The translations under genes and the position numbers were made by a program. The notes under the pieces are model-generated. The model had not been told where the DNA came from. It saw only the letters and a program-made list of their open reading frames with translations, and did not search any database. From Anastatus disparis (taxonomy: Eukaryota; Arthropoda; Insecta; Hymenoptera; Eupelmidae), in the NCBI GenBank assembly GCA_017163975.1, contig JAFFSR010000315.1:620001-684000 (forward strand): a DNA stretch of 64,000 nt, in the 5' to 3' direction. Shown here in pieces: positions 1 to 9,866 of this stretch. How positions within the stretch are numbered: position 1 is the first letter of the stretch; each line of letters opens with the position of its first letter.

Positions 1-1270
1 AATTCATGAATTAAGGAAATACATTAACCATCAATTCCAATCATAACCAATAATTCAAAACTACGCTGTTGCCACGTTTTTATTTATACAAATTCTCATC
101 TTCTATCTCACTCGCACAAATATAGCGTTCTCTCTCATCTCGATAGAAATACCTTAAGCATATCTTTACAATGTAATTATGTTACGTACAATTTCTAAAA
201 TAATAATATATTTGCACAAGATTATACCAAGCAAATATAAAGAAAATTTTTATTTTATTCAACATATACGTATACATGTGTGTATGTATAAATAATAATT
301 ATATCTAGGAATATATTTTTGAAAACATTAATCAAACATATGATTTACATTCTAAACATTTATTATTACTATTTTATAAAATACATATTCGCTTACATTG
401 TTTATAGTTAATATTTACAAACGCATAGAAAATACAGAAGGCATCAGTTGGTATATTGCTTGTTAGTATAAGTTAATTACAATTATTTCTCCATAGTCAT
501 AATTTGTGACCTTTGTGCGAATGTAAATATTGACTATTAATACTTTAGATATATTTACAATAATAAATGTCTAGAAAATAGATTAACTGTTTCATTAGTT
601 TTAAAAGATAAAATTTTGATCTAAAAATATAAGTTTTCAGTTGTAAGTTTTGAAGTTTAATTCAGCTTCTACCTTTTAATTGTTAAGATATACTTGATCG
701 GAATGGTGGCTGTATATAAAAACATTTAATCTACATTTCATAAATGACATTTATAAAAATGAAAGTATATGAATAAACGCATTTGTTTTGTTAAATGTTA
801 TTTAAACATACAATTAATACTCTTTATTTATTATTCTATCGTATAAAAGAATGTGCTATTAGAGTAATATTAAATATATATTAGTTTTTATTACTTACAG
901 TTATAAGTTAACCAATCGTAAAACCATTATATATACATATATTTAGTTTTTAATGTTGCAATAATAATTAAAAAAATTTCATAATGATTTAAAAAATAAA
1001 TCCATTTTGCACAAATTAAATCTGTTGACTACATTCAGTGTTTTTACTAATACATGTGTATACACATTGGGTCCATGAACTTGAGCCTCAATCATATTTA
1101 TGTTGTAAGCTAATTCTAGACAAATATTTTAAGTTATTTTATAATTATATGGTATACTTGGAAGAATTTTTTTTAAATTTGTAACAGAATACGCCTGCTA
1201 CGTTTTTTTACACTATACTTTGTAAAGCGACGTACATAATGTATAAGTAGAAGATGTCAAAAATATAAGG
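1..1270. other. AT-rich flank, no gene recognised
   Basis: Very AT-rich sequence without a long open frame, RNA signature or clear repeat. It ends where GC content rises sharply into the promoter and stem-loop RNA locus. Confidence 0.6.
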
Positions 1271-1281
1271 CTTGATGTGTG

Positions 1282-1340
1282 AGCGGTCCGTTCCTGTTCC
1301 GGTGGAACATCCATGGAACTGCTGACCGCTAGTATATAAA
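1282..1340 (+). promoter_or_regulatory. TATA promoter with upstream dyad
   Basis: A TATA box (TATATAAA) lies at 1333-1340. Directly upstream, 1282-1330 is an imperfect dyad: AGCGGTC at 1282-1288 is mirrored by GACCGCT at 1324-1330, and inside it GTTCC occurs twice and GGAAC twice. The arrangement suggests a regulated RNA polymerase II core promoter firing rightwards, with a start near 1360-1366. The TTC/GAA units are not at the 5-bp spacing of a heat-shock element, so I do not call one. Seen: the TATA box and dyad. Inferred: promoter activity. Confidence 0.55.
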
Positions 1341-1880
1341 GCCTTACGAATGCTAGTTGAGTCGAGTCTTGCTTCACCGTTGACAGGCTTCACTTTAACC
1401 AATCACTGAGTTATTGGGTGCAGTGGTTGAAAGATGTGTTATGCCTCTCATTACCAGGGGATTGCTCGTGGTGATGAGCTGGTACGACTAGACCACTTCC
1501 TAGGGGGAGCTGTTGAGTTTCAACCACCGGTTAGGGGATTGCTCGTGGCCTGTGTAAGAAACGGTACAGTGAAGTTGAAGGTTGTAGCATACGTGTTACA
1601 ACCCGAACCCCCCCCCTACCATTCCATGTTTATCAGCCGACGACGATTGTACGAACCAGGATTGCTCGTGGTCGTATGATTGTCTAGGTAACTTCCTAGT
1701 TATCCTGCATAGAGTTTGTACTCGGATTGCAGTCAGGTGATTGAGCGTGACTGTAAAACGAGTCGGGCTAGAAACCGTTGGTTGCGCTCTGTGCCAGGGG
1801 ATTGCCCCAGGTGCAGTGAGCAAGTATACGAAAGCACTCCTAGTCCTACGCATGCGCTTTCGTGATTTGCTTGAACCGAG

Positions 1881-1960
1881 ATAGAAATTAGCCACATTAT
1901 TGTAACTTAATCTGTAAAGAATAGAAACTAGCCAGATTATGGTAAGTTGATAGATAAAGA
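1881..1960 (+). repeat. two tandem 40-bp copies spanning a splice donor
   Basis: Two adjacent 40-bp copies begin with ATAGAAATTAGCCA and ATAGAAACTAGCCA. The putative splice donor GGTAAGT lies in the second copy; the matching site in the first copy reads TGTAACT and would not be a donor. Confidence 0.7.
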
Positions 1961-2053
1961 ACAGAAAGAAACATGTAAACTTGATGCGTAAATGCGTATT
2001 AAAGCCTGTTTAAGTGTAAAACTAAGAACAACGTTATTTTCCGTTTGTTTCAG
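1942..2053 (+). other. predicted intron of the stem-loop RNA
   Basis: The donor context ATG|GTAAGT at 1942 and a pyrimidine-rich acceptor ending in TTTGTTTCAG at 2053 bound a 112-bp candidate intron. The five hairpins all lie in the preceding exon. Based on splice consensus only. Confidence 0.35.
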
Positions 2054-2350
2054 ACTGTCGAATCCTGATGAAGCAGTTAATTAAAGACCACTTTATTTAT
2101 ATTCAATATTAACTCCACTTTATTTTCTACTTTTGTTATTTTACTTAAGAATATATTAATTTGTTATCTTAATTATATGCTTTCTTTATTCCAATCACCC
2201 TTCCTCACGAATCCTGAAAGGCTGAAGCTTCTGGCACCCTAACTGTAATTAGTAGCTTTGTTACAAATTAGAGCATCGATTTAATACTTAATATTTTATA
2301 ATTATGCTTCGAGGTTATGAAGTTTAAATCTTATTCTGTCTTTATCTTTC

Positions 2351-2605
2351 TTATAAGAAAAATAGACCAATGATACAATCATTACTTGCGTTACATTTAT
2401 GAACACGAACCCAAAGGTTGAATTTATGGACATAATTCAAGTAATGATTGTTACGTGTCACATGCTTCATAACCAACGTAAACAATACGAAGGACCCCAA
2501 CCCCGCTGATATCGCTACATAGAAGATTGCATAAGCAAGATAGCTTTTTTCGATACGCGATGGGGCTTTCTCTTCATTTTTCGATATAGTTATTTGTTTT
2601 TGCAA
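2351..2605 (-). CDS. possible small membrane-protein exon
   Basis: Open frame of about 84 codons on the minus strand with no ATG at its upstream edge (it opens with TTG), so it may be an internal exon or chance. Around residues 22-46 there is one strongly hydrophobic segment (AYAIFYVAISAGLGS onward), preceded by a basic/acidic stretch, as in a single-pass small membrane protein. No family recognised; no neighbour supports it. Confidence 0.18.
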   Translation of the reverse strand: MQKQITISKNEEKAPSRIEKSYLAYAIFYVAISAGLGSFVLFTLVMKHVTRNNHYLNYVHKFNLWVRVHKCNASNDCIIGLFFL

Positions 2606-2639
2606 AAACTTAATTATTTGATTAGAAAAGGACGGAGAT

Positions 2640-3361
2640 CCGTAACCTCCTCTTAGAGGTTGTAACCAGTGTTTCTAATATTCTTCCCGAATTTCTTATA
2701 TTTTTATACTTTAGCAAACTAGTACCCACCAAGGAAGCAGAATCTGGGGTTCAAAGTAATATGCTGTCTGTCATGGTCATAAGTAAAATAATAGTGATTT
2801 TTAAAGCACTTGATCTGCATCCAAATGCATTTGAAAACACATTTCGATGTGTAAAAAACTATTTTTCGGCTACATAGTCACTGTTTTTTGCGGTCAAGTC
2901 CCCAAATATAGTGAAAAATGCAATAAAAATCGTTTTTTTCAACTTTTGAGTATGACGCACCTTGAAATTCATAATTCTGATTTCGTCATTCGAAAGAGCG
3001 AAAAAAATACAAAAAAAAAATAGTTTAAAAGTTTAGCCAAATAAATTTATGAAATAGATCCCGTATAATTAAATATAAAACGAGGTCGCAAAAGCTCATT
3101 TTTTAACGAGAGAGTTTGAAAAAAATTAGGAATATTCGGAGTCTATAAAAACTCACGCATGCAAATTTTCAGATCGTTTTAAGCAATATTTCGTCAGAAA
3201 TAAAGAAAAATCGAAAAATCACGTTTTTGAGGTTATGTAGTGAAAAGAGGGGTTTAGAGGTCTAAAAATTTGGCCAAGGAGTTTTTTTTATATGACCTTT
3301 CGAGTGGAAAAGCGTGTTTATCAAAACCGCTGTGGGCAATTATTACATGCTTATTCCCCTA
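2640..3361. other. AT-rich repeat-like sequence, no gene
   Basis: Contains phrases such as GAGGTTATGTAG that recur elsewhere in the window inside transposon termini (38 kb and 44.6 kb), so it is probably the decayed end of an element. No open frame is supported. It abuts the Helitron remnant at about 3362. Confidence 0.35.
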
Positions 3362-5230
3362 GAACCTTTGTGGTTAAATATATAACAATGTTTATTCTTT
3401 GCATCCTAATGAAATTGAAGTTCAAAATATGGACAATTATATGTTCTTGATAATGAATTATTAACTTTGCAACAGTAAAGCTCAGATACAAATTTAGACT
3501 TATTACGTAAATTAGATTGATTATTAAGACAAAGTAATCCTTATGCTAAAGCTTATAAAATGATGTATGAAATAGAAAAAGGAAAAATTGAACAGTGCAA
3601 AAAAATTGGTGTTCCACCAAAAATTGTAAGTATGTCTATTCAACGCAATGAAAAATTAGACAAAAATATATACAATGAAGCTACATGTAATCAAGTTGCT
3701 ATAATATTTGTAGGAAAAGATGGTTTACACTCAGTAGATCATTATATATTCAAAACACGATAAACCAGTTAGTATTACATTAATTAGTAAATATGTCCAT
3801 ATTATGACTTACTCACTCATTTATCCTAATGGAAGATACGGATGGATGCCAATATGAGATACAAATTCACTAAAAACAATATTCAGAATCTGTAATTTTA
3901 TAATTATAGATTTTCTGTAAGAAATGGATTTAATCCATATCTTGATTTTGGTAAAGTTTCTCAACAGGCAATAGTTGAAGTATTTGTAAAAGTTAAAAGT
4001 TAAAAATTATATTTTATAAAAAAAAATCAAAATATTTTAAGAAGCAATTGTTATAACGGGGTGATGGATTATTCACATAAGAAATAGATACTAAAAATAT
4101 AAAAATTGAAAAAATGTATATTTTACCATCGAATTTCACAGGAAGTTCACGATTTTCAAAGCAAAGTTTTATCGACTCAATGACACTTGTAAATCTTTAT
4201 GGCAAGCCAAACTTATTTATAACTCTTACATGTAATCCTAACTGGAAAGAAATTATTGAAAATTCAGAAGATTATAAAAATACAATTAATAGGCTCTACA
4301 TTGTATTTAAAGTGTTTCTAGAAAAAGTAAAACATTTTATAGAATTGGTAATTAGAAAAAGTGCATTAGAAAAAATTGCTGCTTATACTTATGTTATTGA
4401 ATTCCAAAAGGGAGGGCTTCCACACATGTGTATGTTATTATTTCTGAATCAAAAGATAAAATTAATACTCCTGATAAAGTTGATGCAGTTATAAGTGCAG
4501 AAATTCCAAAGGAAGATATTTATCCACTTATTTAAAATTATAAAACAATTTATGGTCCATGATCCATGCAGAGAACTAAACAAGAGTTCTCCTTGTATGC
4601 AAGTAAATGAAAATAAATGTTCACATAATTTTCCTAAAAATTATAATAAAAAAAACACCATTTGAAACATTTGGATATCTAATTTATATGCGGAGAGATG
4701 ATGGTAAAAAATTTGTCACAATCGTAAAAATAACAATAGAGTCGCTGATAACAGATTTATCGCTGCATATAATCCTTATTTACTAGTCAAATTTAACTGT
4801 TACATTAATGTAGAAGTTTGTTCAGCTGTACTATATATCAAAAATTTGTTCAAATATTGTTACAAAGGACATGACTGTGTGTTTATTGAAATACACAATG
4901 CAGGAATAAATTTTAGAGAAATTTTTGACAATTTGAGTTGAAATGAAAATAATGATAGTGATGAATAAGAATATAATGAGATAAAGCAATATATTAATAC
5001 AAAATATTTGTACCTCCCAGAAGCTATGCAAAAATTATTAGAATATAGCTTACACAAAATATTTTATTATATAATAGGATTAGCTATTCACAATAAAAAG
5101 AAGCAAAAAGTATAAATATACTTATGTTATTGGATTCTATTTTAAAGAAGGAAAAGAAGAAGAAATAAAAACCAGGTGTGGCAGTCATGGGGACTGGCCG
5201 ACAGAAGTTGATACTTCTTTTGGTTTAGTG
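3362..5230 (+). pseudogene. Helitron Rep domain, decayed copy
   Basis: Remnant of a rolling-circle (Helitron) transposase in several frames. 3362-3550 matches the conserved N-terminal region before the Rep domain (GQLYVLDNE is readable); 3560-3763 contains the NQVAIIFVGKDG block; 4114-4494 is the Helitron-like N domain with ILPSNFTGS and the TLTCNPNW block; 4780-5040 contains FKYCYKGHD and QYINTKYL. The two-histidine (HUH) metal site reads HMC: a Cys codon at 4429-4431 replaces the second His. The first of the paired catalytic tyrosines is Asn at 4843-4845. With several stops and frameshifts this copy is dead. It resembles the Helitron at 34-46 kb. No helicase domain is recognisable here. Confidence 0.85.
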
Positions 5231-5330
5231 ACAGCCTTGTTTCTCATAGAATGAACAATTTTCCATCACGCTTTGCTTAAAAATATATTTTATATTAAAT
5301 AAATATATATACGCACAACAAATTATCTAC

Positions 5331-5610
5331 TCATGAAGTAGAATAATTGTAGATCTGGGTAAAGAGAAGGTGCCCTAAATACATTTGCAACTTACTAAGG
5401 TACTTAGGAGCATGTAGGAATTGTTTAAATAATAAGCATATTGTGCTAATTAATATAAAAACAATTTATTAATATTTTTTAATGATTTCATAAGAAAAAA
5501 ACTTTATAAAAAATATGTTTACCCAATAAAAATTTGTAACTCATGGAGTAGAAGAGTGCCAGTTCTGAGTTAAGAGAAGGCTTCCTAAATACATTTGCAA
5601 CTTATTTAGC
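5331..5610. repeat. two direct copies about 205 bp apart
   Basis: CTCATGAAGTAGAATAATTG at 5331 and a variant near 5540 are each followed by a matching stretch ending CCTAAATACATTTGCAACTT. This is a short duplicated segment between the Helitron remnant and the satellite. Confidence 0.6.
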
Positions 5611-5619
5611 CAAAATTAT

Positions 5620-5929
5620 GCAAAATAATTTATTTTCAAAATTCATAACTCATATTTTACCGCTATATCTTATCATGTTATAAAAAATGGAAAATAAAGA
5701 TTTACGCATTTAACAAAAATCTTTACTATTATAAACATATGGTAAATCGATTATTACTAATGACGATTACGAACCTTTATAATATTGTCAAATCATAGGT
5801 TAAACCCATAAAGAACTCTTAATTATTTCATGTAGTATAATGAGTATCATATATCATATATATACTACAAGGGTCAATTGCTTGAAACAAGTAACAAATT
5901 TTTATGTCGGCAAAGAAACTATTAACCAA
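5620..5929. other. AT-rich spacer, nothing recognised
   Basis: No open frame, RNA or repeat signature found between the short duplication and the complex satellite. Confidence 0.5.
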
Positions 5930-6798
5930 AAATATTCCTCTGTTGAAAATATCCAGCTGGAATTCCATACAGAAGTCTATGGATTCCATGTAAAATCCAA
6001 TGAAATTTTATGTCCTGGTCCATCAGAAATTTATTTGCTTGGGGATTGACTTGGAAATCCAGCTGGAATTCTATATCAAAGTATATGGATTTCCAACGAA
6101 ATTCGATAGAATTATGTCCTGGTCCATGTCCACGATTACCAAAATAACTGTAATTACGTGGAGATCTACATGGAATTTAGCTGGGATTCTATTTAGAAAT
6201 CTATGGATTTCAGAGGAATTTGATGGAATTCTATGTTTTGGCCCATGCTTACGATCACCAAAAGAATTTTAATTACGGGGAGATCTACATCGAATTCTAG
6301 CTAGATTTCTACATGGAATCCCAGATAGATTTCCAGCTGGAATTCCATATAGAAATCTATGGATTTTAGAGGAATTTAATATAATTCTATGTCCCCATCC
6401 ACGTCTCCTAATAGAATCGTAATTGTGTGGGGATTAACATAGAAATACAACTGGAATTCTACGTAGAATTCTAGGTAGAATTTCAGTTAGATTTCTACAT
6501 GGAAATCCAGATGTATTTCCAGCTGGATTTCTACATGGAATCATAGATGGATTCTCAGCTAGATTTCAAAGGAACCGGTTGGAATTCTATGTCTTTGTCT
6601 GAGTATACGATCACCAAAACGATTTTAATTACATGAAGATCCACATAGAATTCTACCTGGGTTTCTAAATAGAATTTCAGATGGATTTTTACATGGAATT
6701 CCAGATAGAAATCTATGAATTTTAGGTGACTTTGATGGGAATACCAATAGAATTGTAATTGTATGGAGATTAACATGGAAATACAGCTGAAATTCTTC
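5930..6798. repeat. degenerate complex satellite rich in GGAATTCC
   Basis: Units begin ATGTC near 6009, 6113, 6233, 6388 and 6587, with further partial units, and share a core of ACCAAAA...TGTAATTAC...TGGAGATCTACATGG. Between cores lie variable numbers of roughly 20-bp subrepeats built on ATTTCTACATGGAATTCC. Because TTCCA and TGGAA alternate, the array is full of short dyads. It is cut at its right edge by the transposon starting at 6799. Confidence 0.75.
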
Positions 6799-7410
6799 AG
6801 TGTTGGGTGTGAAAATGAAAATTAAAAAATTGAAAATAAACCTCAATTTTCAAATTGCTGTAGCTCCGTCAATTTTTGACCTTTTTGGACGTTTTTTTAA
6901 TGAAAATTTGCGAAATTTAGTCTAATTTTAAATGTCATTTCGATTTTCGATACGAGTTGATCACTCTGAGTTATTCATGAAAAACCGAGAAAAAGCGATT
7001 TTTTCAAACGCAATTTTCTTAAAAACTATATTTTTTTGTTGTTGAAATTTGTATATGTTTTTATACATAAAAAATACTAACTTTAAGGATAGGTGAGAAT
7101 ATGCCATTTTACTTTATTTTTTTTAAACAGATTTTTAACGTTTATTTTATATTTTCCATTTTAATGCATTGATACCATGGCGCATCATGCCATTTTCCAA
7201 CTATTATGTCTTTTTACAATTCGTTTATGCTTTGATTTATTAATTTATCAAAAATATTAACAAAAATCTTTAAAATAAACCCTCAATCAAATTTTTTTAT
7301 TAATTAGAACCGAAGTTATGATGATTTTAATTTTATAAAAATAGAAATTTTTTTTTGTTGATGATTAAAATTTTTTATTCAGTTTGAATTTTGCGCCCAC
7401 GATTTAAATT
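6799..7410. repeat. left terminal inverted repeat
   Basis: 612 bp, inverted match to 8777-9388. Its inner end carries the reverse complement of the transposase 3' coding end (ACGATTTAAATT at 7399-7410). Confidence 0.85.
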
Positions 7411-7612
7411 TACTTTGTAGGGAGTGACATATACCAGCACTAGATAGCAATGATTCACTTTTTGCATTCTCATTAACGTCTTGACGCATTCAAGCATATA
7501 AGACAAGTAAGATCAAAAATAAAATTGTCTAACAAAAAATTTTTTTTTTGCGCTGTCGAAGAACTAATTAATAATAATAGCATTACTGGTTGTTAAGACT
7601 AAGTACAAGGAT

Positions 7613-8812
7613 TTGAAAAAAAGGCACAAAAAAGTTATTTACGATTGCTTCAAAAATCCGTTTAGAAAATCAGGTGATCTAACGGAGTCTTTGAAACGCT
7701 TGTATCTGAATACTTCTTTTTCTAGAAAGGATAAAGTATGTCTTTCATGTTACAGAATATTTTTAGATGAAGTGAAAATACACTTATTTCATCAAGCTCA
7801 AACAGTCAACAATTTTCGGAAGAAGTTCTTTATAGTAAGGCTGTGGTAGAGCAGTTTAATCAGACTTCAAGTAATTTGGAATTAAAAATTTCACTCATCA
7901 AAATGCCTTAGAGTATCAATATGAAAATGCGAAAATCCTGTGCTCTTCGAAAAAGAAAATAAATAAACGATGCATTTGGTTCACAAATAGCAAGTAAAGT
8001 TATGAAAGTCTACGATATAACGGATTTGCCCATATTAAATGAAAATAACGAATGTGAAACATGTGATAAATGGCTCGAAAATATTGAAATTGCTTTAGAT
8101 ACTTGTTCAAATTTTCTTGAGAAAGTGCGGTTATTAAGTTTTATACCAAGCAACATTTCCAAAAATTATTTATAATCAGTTTCATCGAATGTAACTGTTT
8201 ATATGATTGATCAAGCAAGATCATTGGTAAATAATGAAGATATTTACAAAAAGCCTGAGAACTATTGTGGCCATTCTTTGGATAGTGAAATTATAACGAA
8301 AGTGAAAAATTATTATTCGAACGATGATTTCAATTGTTCTCGTTAAAGTGCAAATAAAAGTGACACAATGTCTGTCAAAGAAAATAGTATAAAAACTAAA
8401 AAAGTTGAACTTTTCTTACGCGAAGCATAAAAGAAATATATAAATTATTTATAGAAGAAAATCCTGAAATTAAAACAAAAATTGGTAAATCAATATTCTA
8501 TGCTTTAAGACCAAAGTGGGTTATACGCAATCCACCAAACGATTTGTGTCTTTGAGTTTATTGCAAGAACTGAAAATTACGTTGGGCGCTTCAAATAAAT
8601 ATAAAAACAAGAATAAACATGACATTGCGGATTTGAAATTAAAAATAAATTCTTCACTTTTTTGCTTAAAAGATGATATGAAATGTGTACAAAGAAAATT
8701 TAAAGAATGCCTAATTGGAGAAAGTATTGATTTAAAAGTGATTCCTTTGACAGAAGAAGATTTATACGAAGAAATGAATTTAAATCGTGGGCGCAAAATT
8801 CAAACTGAATAA
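7613..8812 (+). pseudogene. transposase-like protein, broken
   Basis: Fragments in several frames give one recognisable protein. N-terminus (7613-7850): KRHKKVIYDCF, then a CxxC segment (VCLSCYRIF). Middle (8000-8340): segments including KVKNYYSND. C-terminal part (8370-8620): a block readable as LRPKW in one frame followed by LCLCEFIAR. The same order (Cys-rich N-terminus, VVEFYEDD, RPKWC, VCVCSIHEN) occurs in the gene at 48570-49478, so both belong to one family. In the intact family the last block carries a THSVCVC motif; here it is degraded. The final codons (TEEDLYEEMNLNRGRK) fall inside the right TIR. At least three frameshifts or stops. Function as transposase is inferred from its place between TIRs. 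Confidence 0.65.
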
Positions 8813-9388
8813 AAAATTTTAATTATCAACAAAAAAATTTCTATTTTTATAAACTTAAAATCATCATAACTTCAGTTCTAATTGATGAAAAAATTCGATC
8901 AACAGTTTATTTTAAAGATTTTTGTTAATATTTTTGATAAATTAATAAACGAAAGCATAAACAAATTGTAAAAAGACGTAATTGTTGGAAAAATGGCATG
9001 ATGCGCCATGGCATCAATGCTTTGAAATGGAAAATATAAAAAAAACGTTAAGAAATCTGTTTAAAAAAAATAAGGCAAAATGTCATATTCTCACCTATTC
9101 TAAAAGTTAGTATTTTTTATGTACAAAAACATATACAAATTTCAACGAAAAAAAAAAACGTTTTTGAGAAAATTGCATTTGAAAAAAATCGCTTTTCCTC
9201 GGTTTTTCACGAATAACTCAGAGTGCTCAACTCGTATCGAAAATCGAAATGGCATTTAAAACTAGACAAAATTTCGCACATTTCCATTAGAAGAACGTTT
9301 AAAAAGGTCAAAAACTGACGGAGCTACGGCAATTTAAAAATTGAGGTTCATTTTCAATTTTTTAATTTTCATTTTCACACCCAACACT
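8777..9388. repeat. right terminal inverted repeat
   Basis: 612 bp, inverted match to 6799-7410, overlapping the last 12 or so codons of the transposase-like gene. Confidence 0.85.
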
Positions 9389-9482
9389 AAATACGCTGTA
9401 GCGAGAAAAAACATATTTTCGAGCGTCCTATGAGGTAAATTTCATCTTTATATACATATTGAAAGGTATTTTTATCACTTAA

Positions 9483-9866
9483 GAGCAGGTCGGATTCGCT
9501 GTCCTTGTCTAATTGAGATTTTTGTTATTTACTCAAGTATTAATCGGTGTATCTGGAAATCGAAGGTGAAGCGCAATAGATATTGTTATTACAAATATTT
9601 ATGCACAAGAAGAAAAAAATCTATCGCTTTGTGTTTGAGAAAAGTAAGTAACGCGAAAATATTATAAACGGAAACTTTTACTCTGGCGTTACTTACTTTT
9701 CTCAAAAACAAAGCTGCAGATTTTTTTTTCTTGTGCATAGATGTTCATAATAATAATATCTATTGCGCTCAACCTTTAATTTGAAGATACACCGATTAAT
9801 ACTTGAGTAAATAACAAACAACTCAATTGTTACTCTGTCGGGATCAGGTTCTACTCTGGCCTGTTG
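9483..9866. mobile_element. TTAA-flanked foldback MITE, copy 1
   Basis: TTAA at 9479-9482 and 9867-9870 flanks an element starting GAGCAGGTCGGAT. Inner arms form a long hairpin: the segment from about 9530 to 9655 pairs with about 9690 to 9815 (for example TTATTTACTCAAGTATTAAT with its inverse). The terminal phrase CTGTCCTTGTCTAAT is shared with the MITEs at 14109 and 17455 while the hairpin bodies differ. The right terminus is less conserved than in the other two. Confidence 0.7.

Larger units (their letters stand above)
1362..2100 (+). ncRNA. candidate lncRNA with five tandem stem-loops
   Basis: No convincing open frame; instead five successive hairpins present nearly the same apical loop. 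Hairpin 1: stem 1447-1456/1469-1478, loop GGGGATTGCTCG. Hairpin 2: about 1526-1532/1547-1553, loop containing the same 12-mer. Hairpin 3: 1642-1658/1669-1684, about 16 pairs, loop GGATTGCTCG. Hairpin 4: 1730-1735/1748-1753 plus outer ACTCG/CGAGT, loop GGTGATTGAGCG. Hairpin 5: 1786-1795/1810-1821, loop AGGGGATTGCCCCA. The stems differ in sequence but keep pairing, including G-T pairs, while the loops are conserved, the signature of selected RNA structure. ACTTCCTAG recurs between hairpins at 1495 and 1691, with a variant at 1836. The locus lies just downstream of a TATA box and has a good splice donor (1942) and acceptor (2053). I recognise no family; the 3' end is arbitrary. A solo LTR with structured RNA is the main alternative. 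Confidence 0.6.
6799..9388. mobile_element. 2.59-kb DNA transposon with 612-bp TIRs
   Basis: The left arm 6799-7410 is repeated in inverted orientation at 8777-9388, starting AGTGTTGGGTG and ending CACCCAACACT. The arms match over essentially their whole length with scattered substitutions and small indels. The 1.37 kb between them holds a broken gene of a multi-copy transposase-like family whose 3' end runs into the right arm. No convincing target duplication is visible. Superfamily not assigned; elements of the Sola type are known to have long TIRs, but I cannot confirm membership. Confidence 0.85.

Noticed and set aside
1290..1318. Heat-shock element upstream of the TATA box
   Set aside because: TTC and GAA units are 6, 8 and 11 bp apart rather than the 5-bp register required.
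1457..1809. Recurrent GGATTGCTCG considered as a simple direct repeat or CRISPR-like array
   Set aside because: Spacing is irregular and each copy is the loop of its own hairpin, so an RNA-structure explanation fits better.
8521..8796. Minus-strand 91-codon frame
   Set aside because: Antisense shadow of the transposase-like gene in the long-TIR element.
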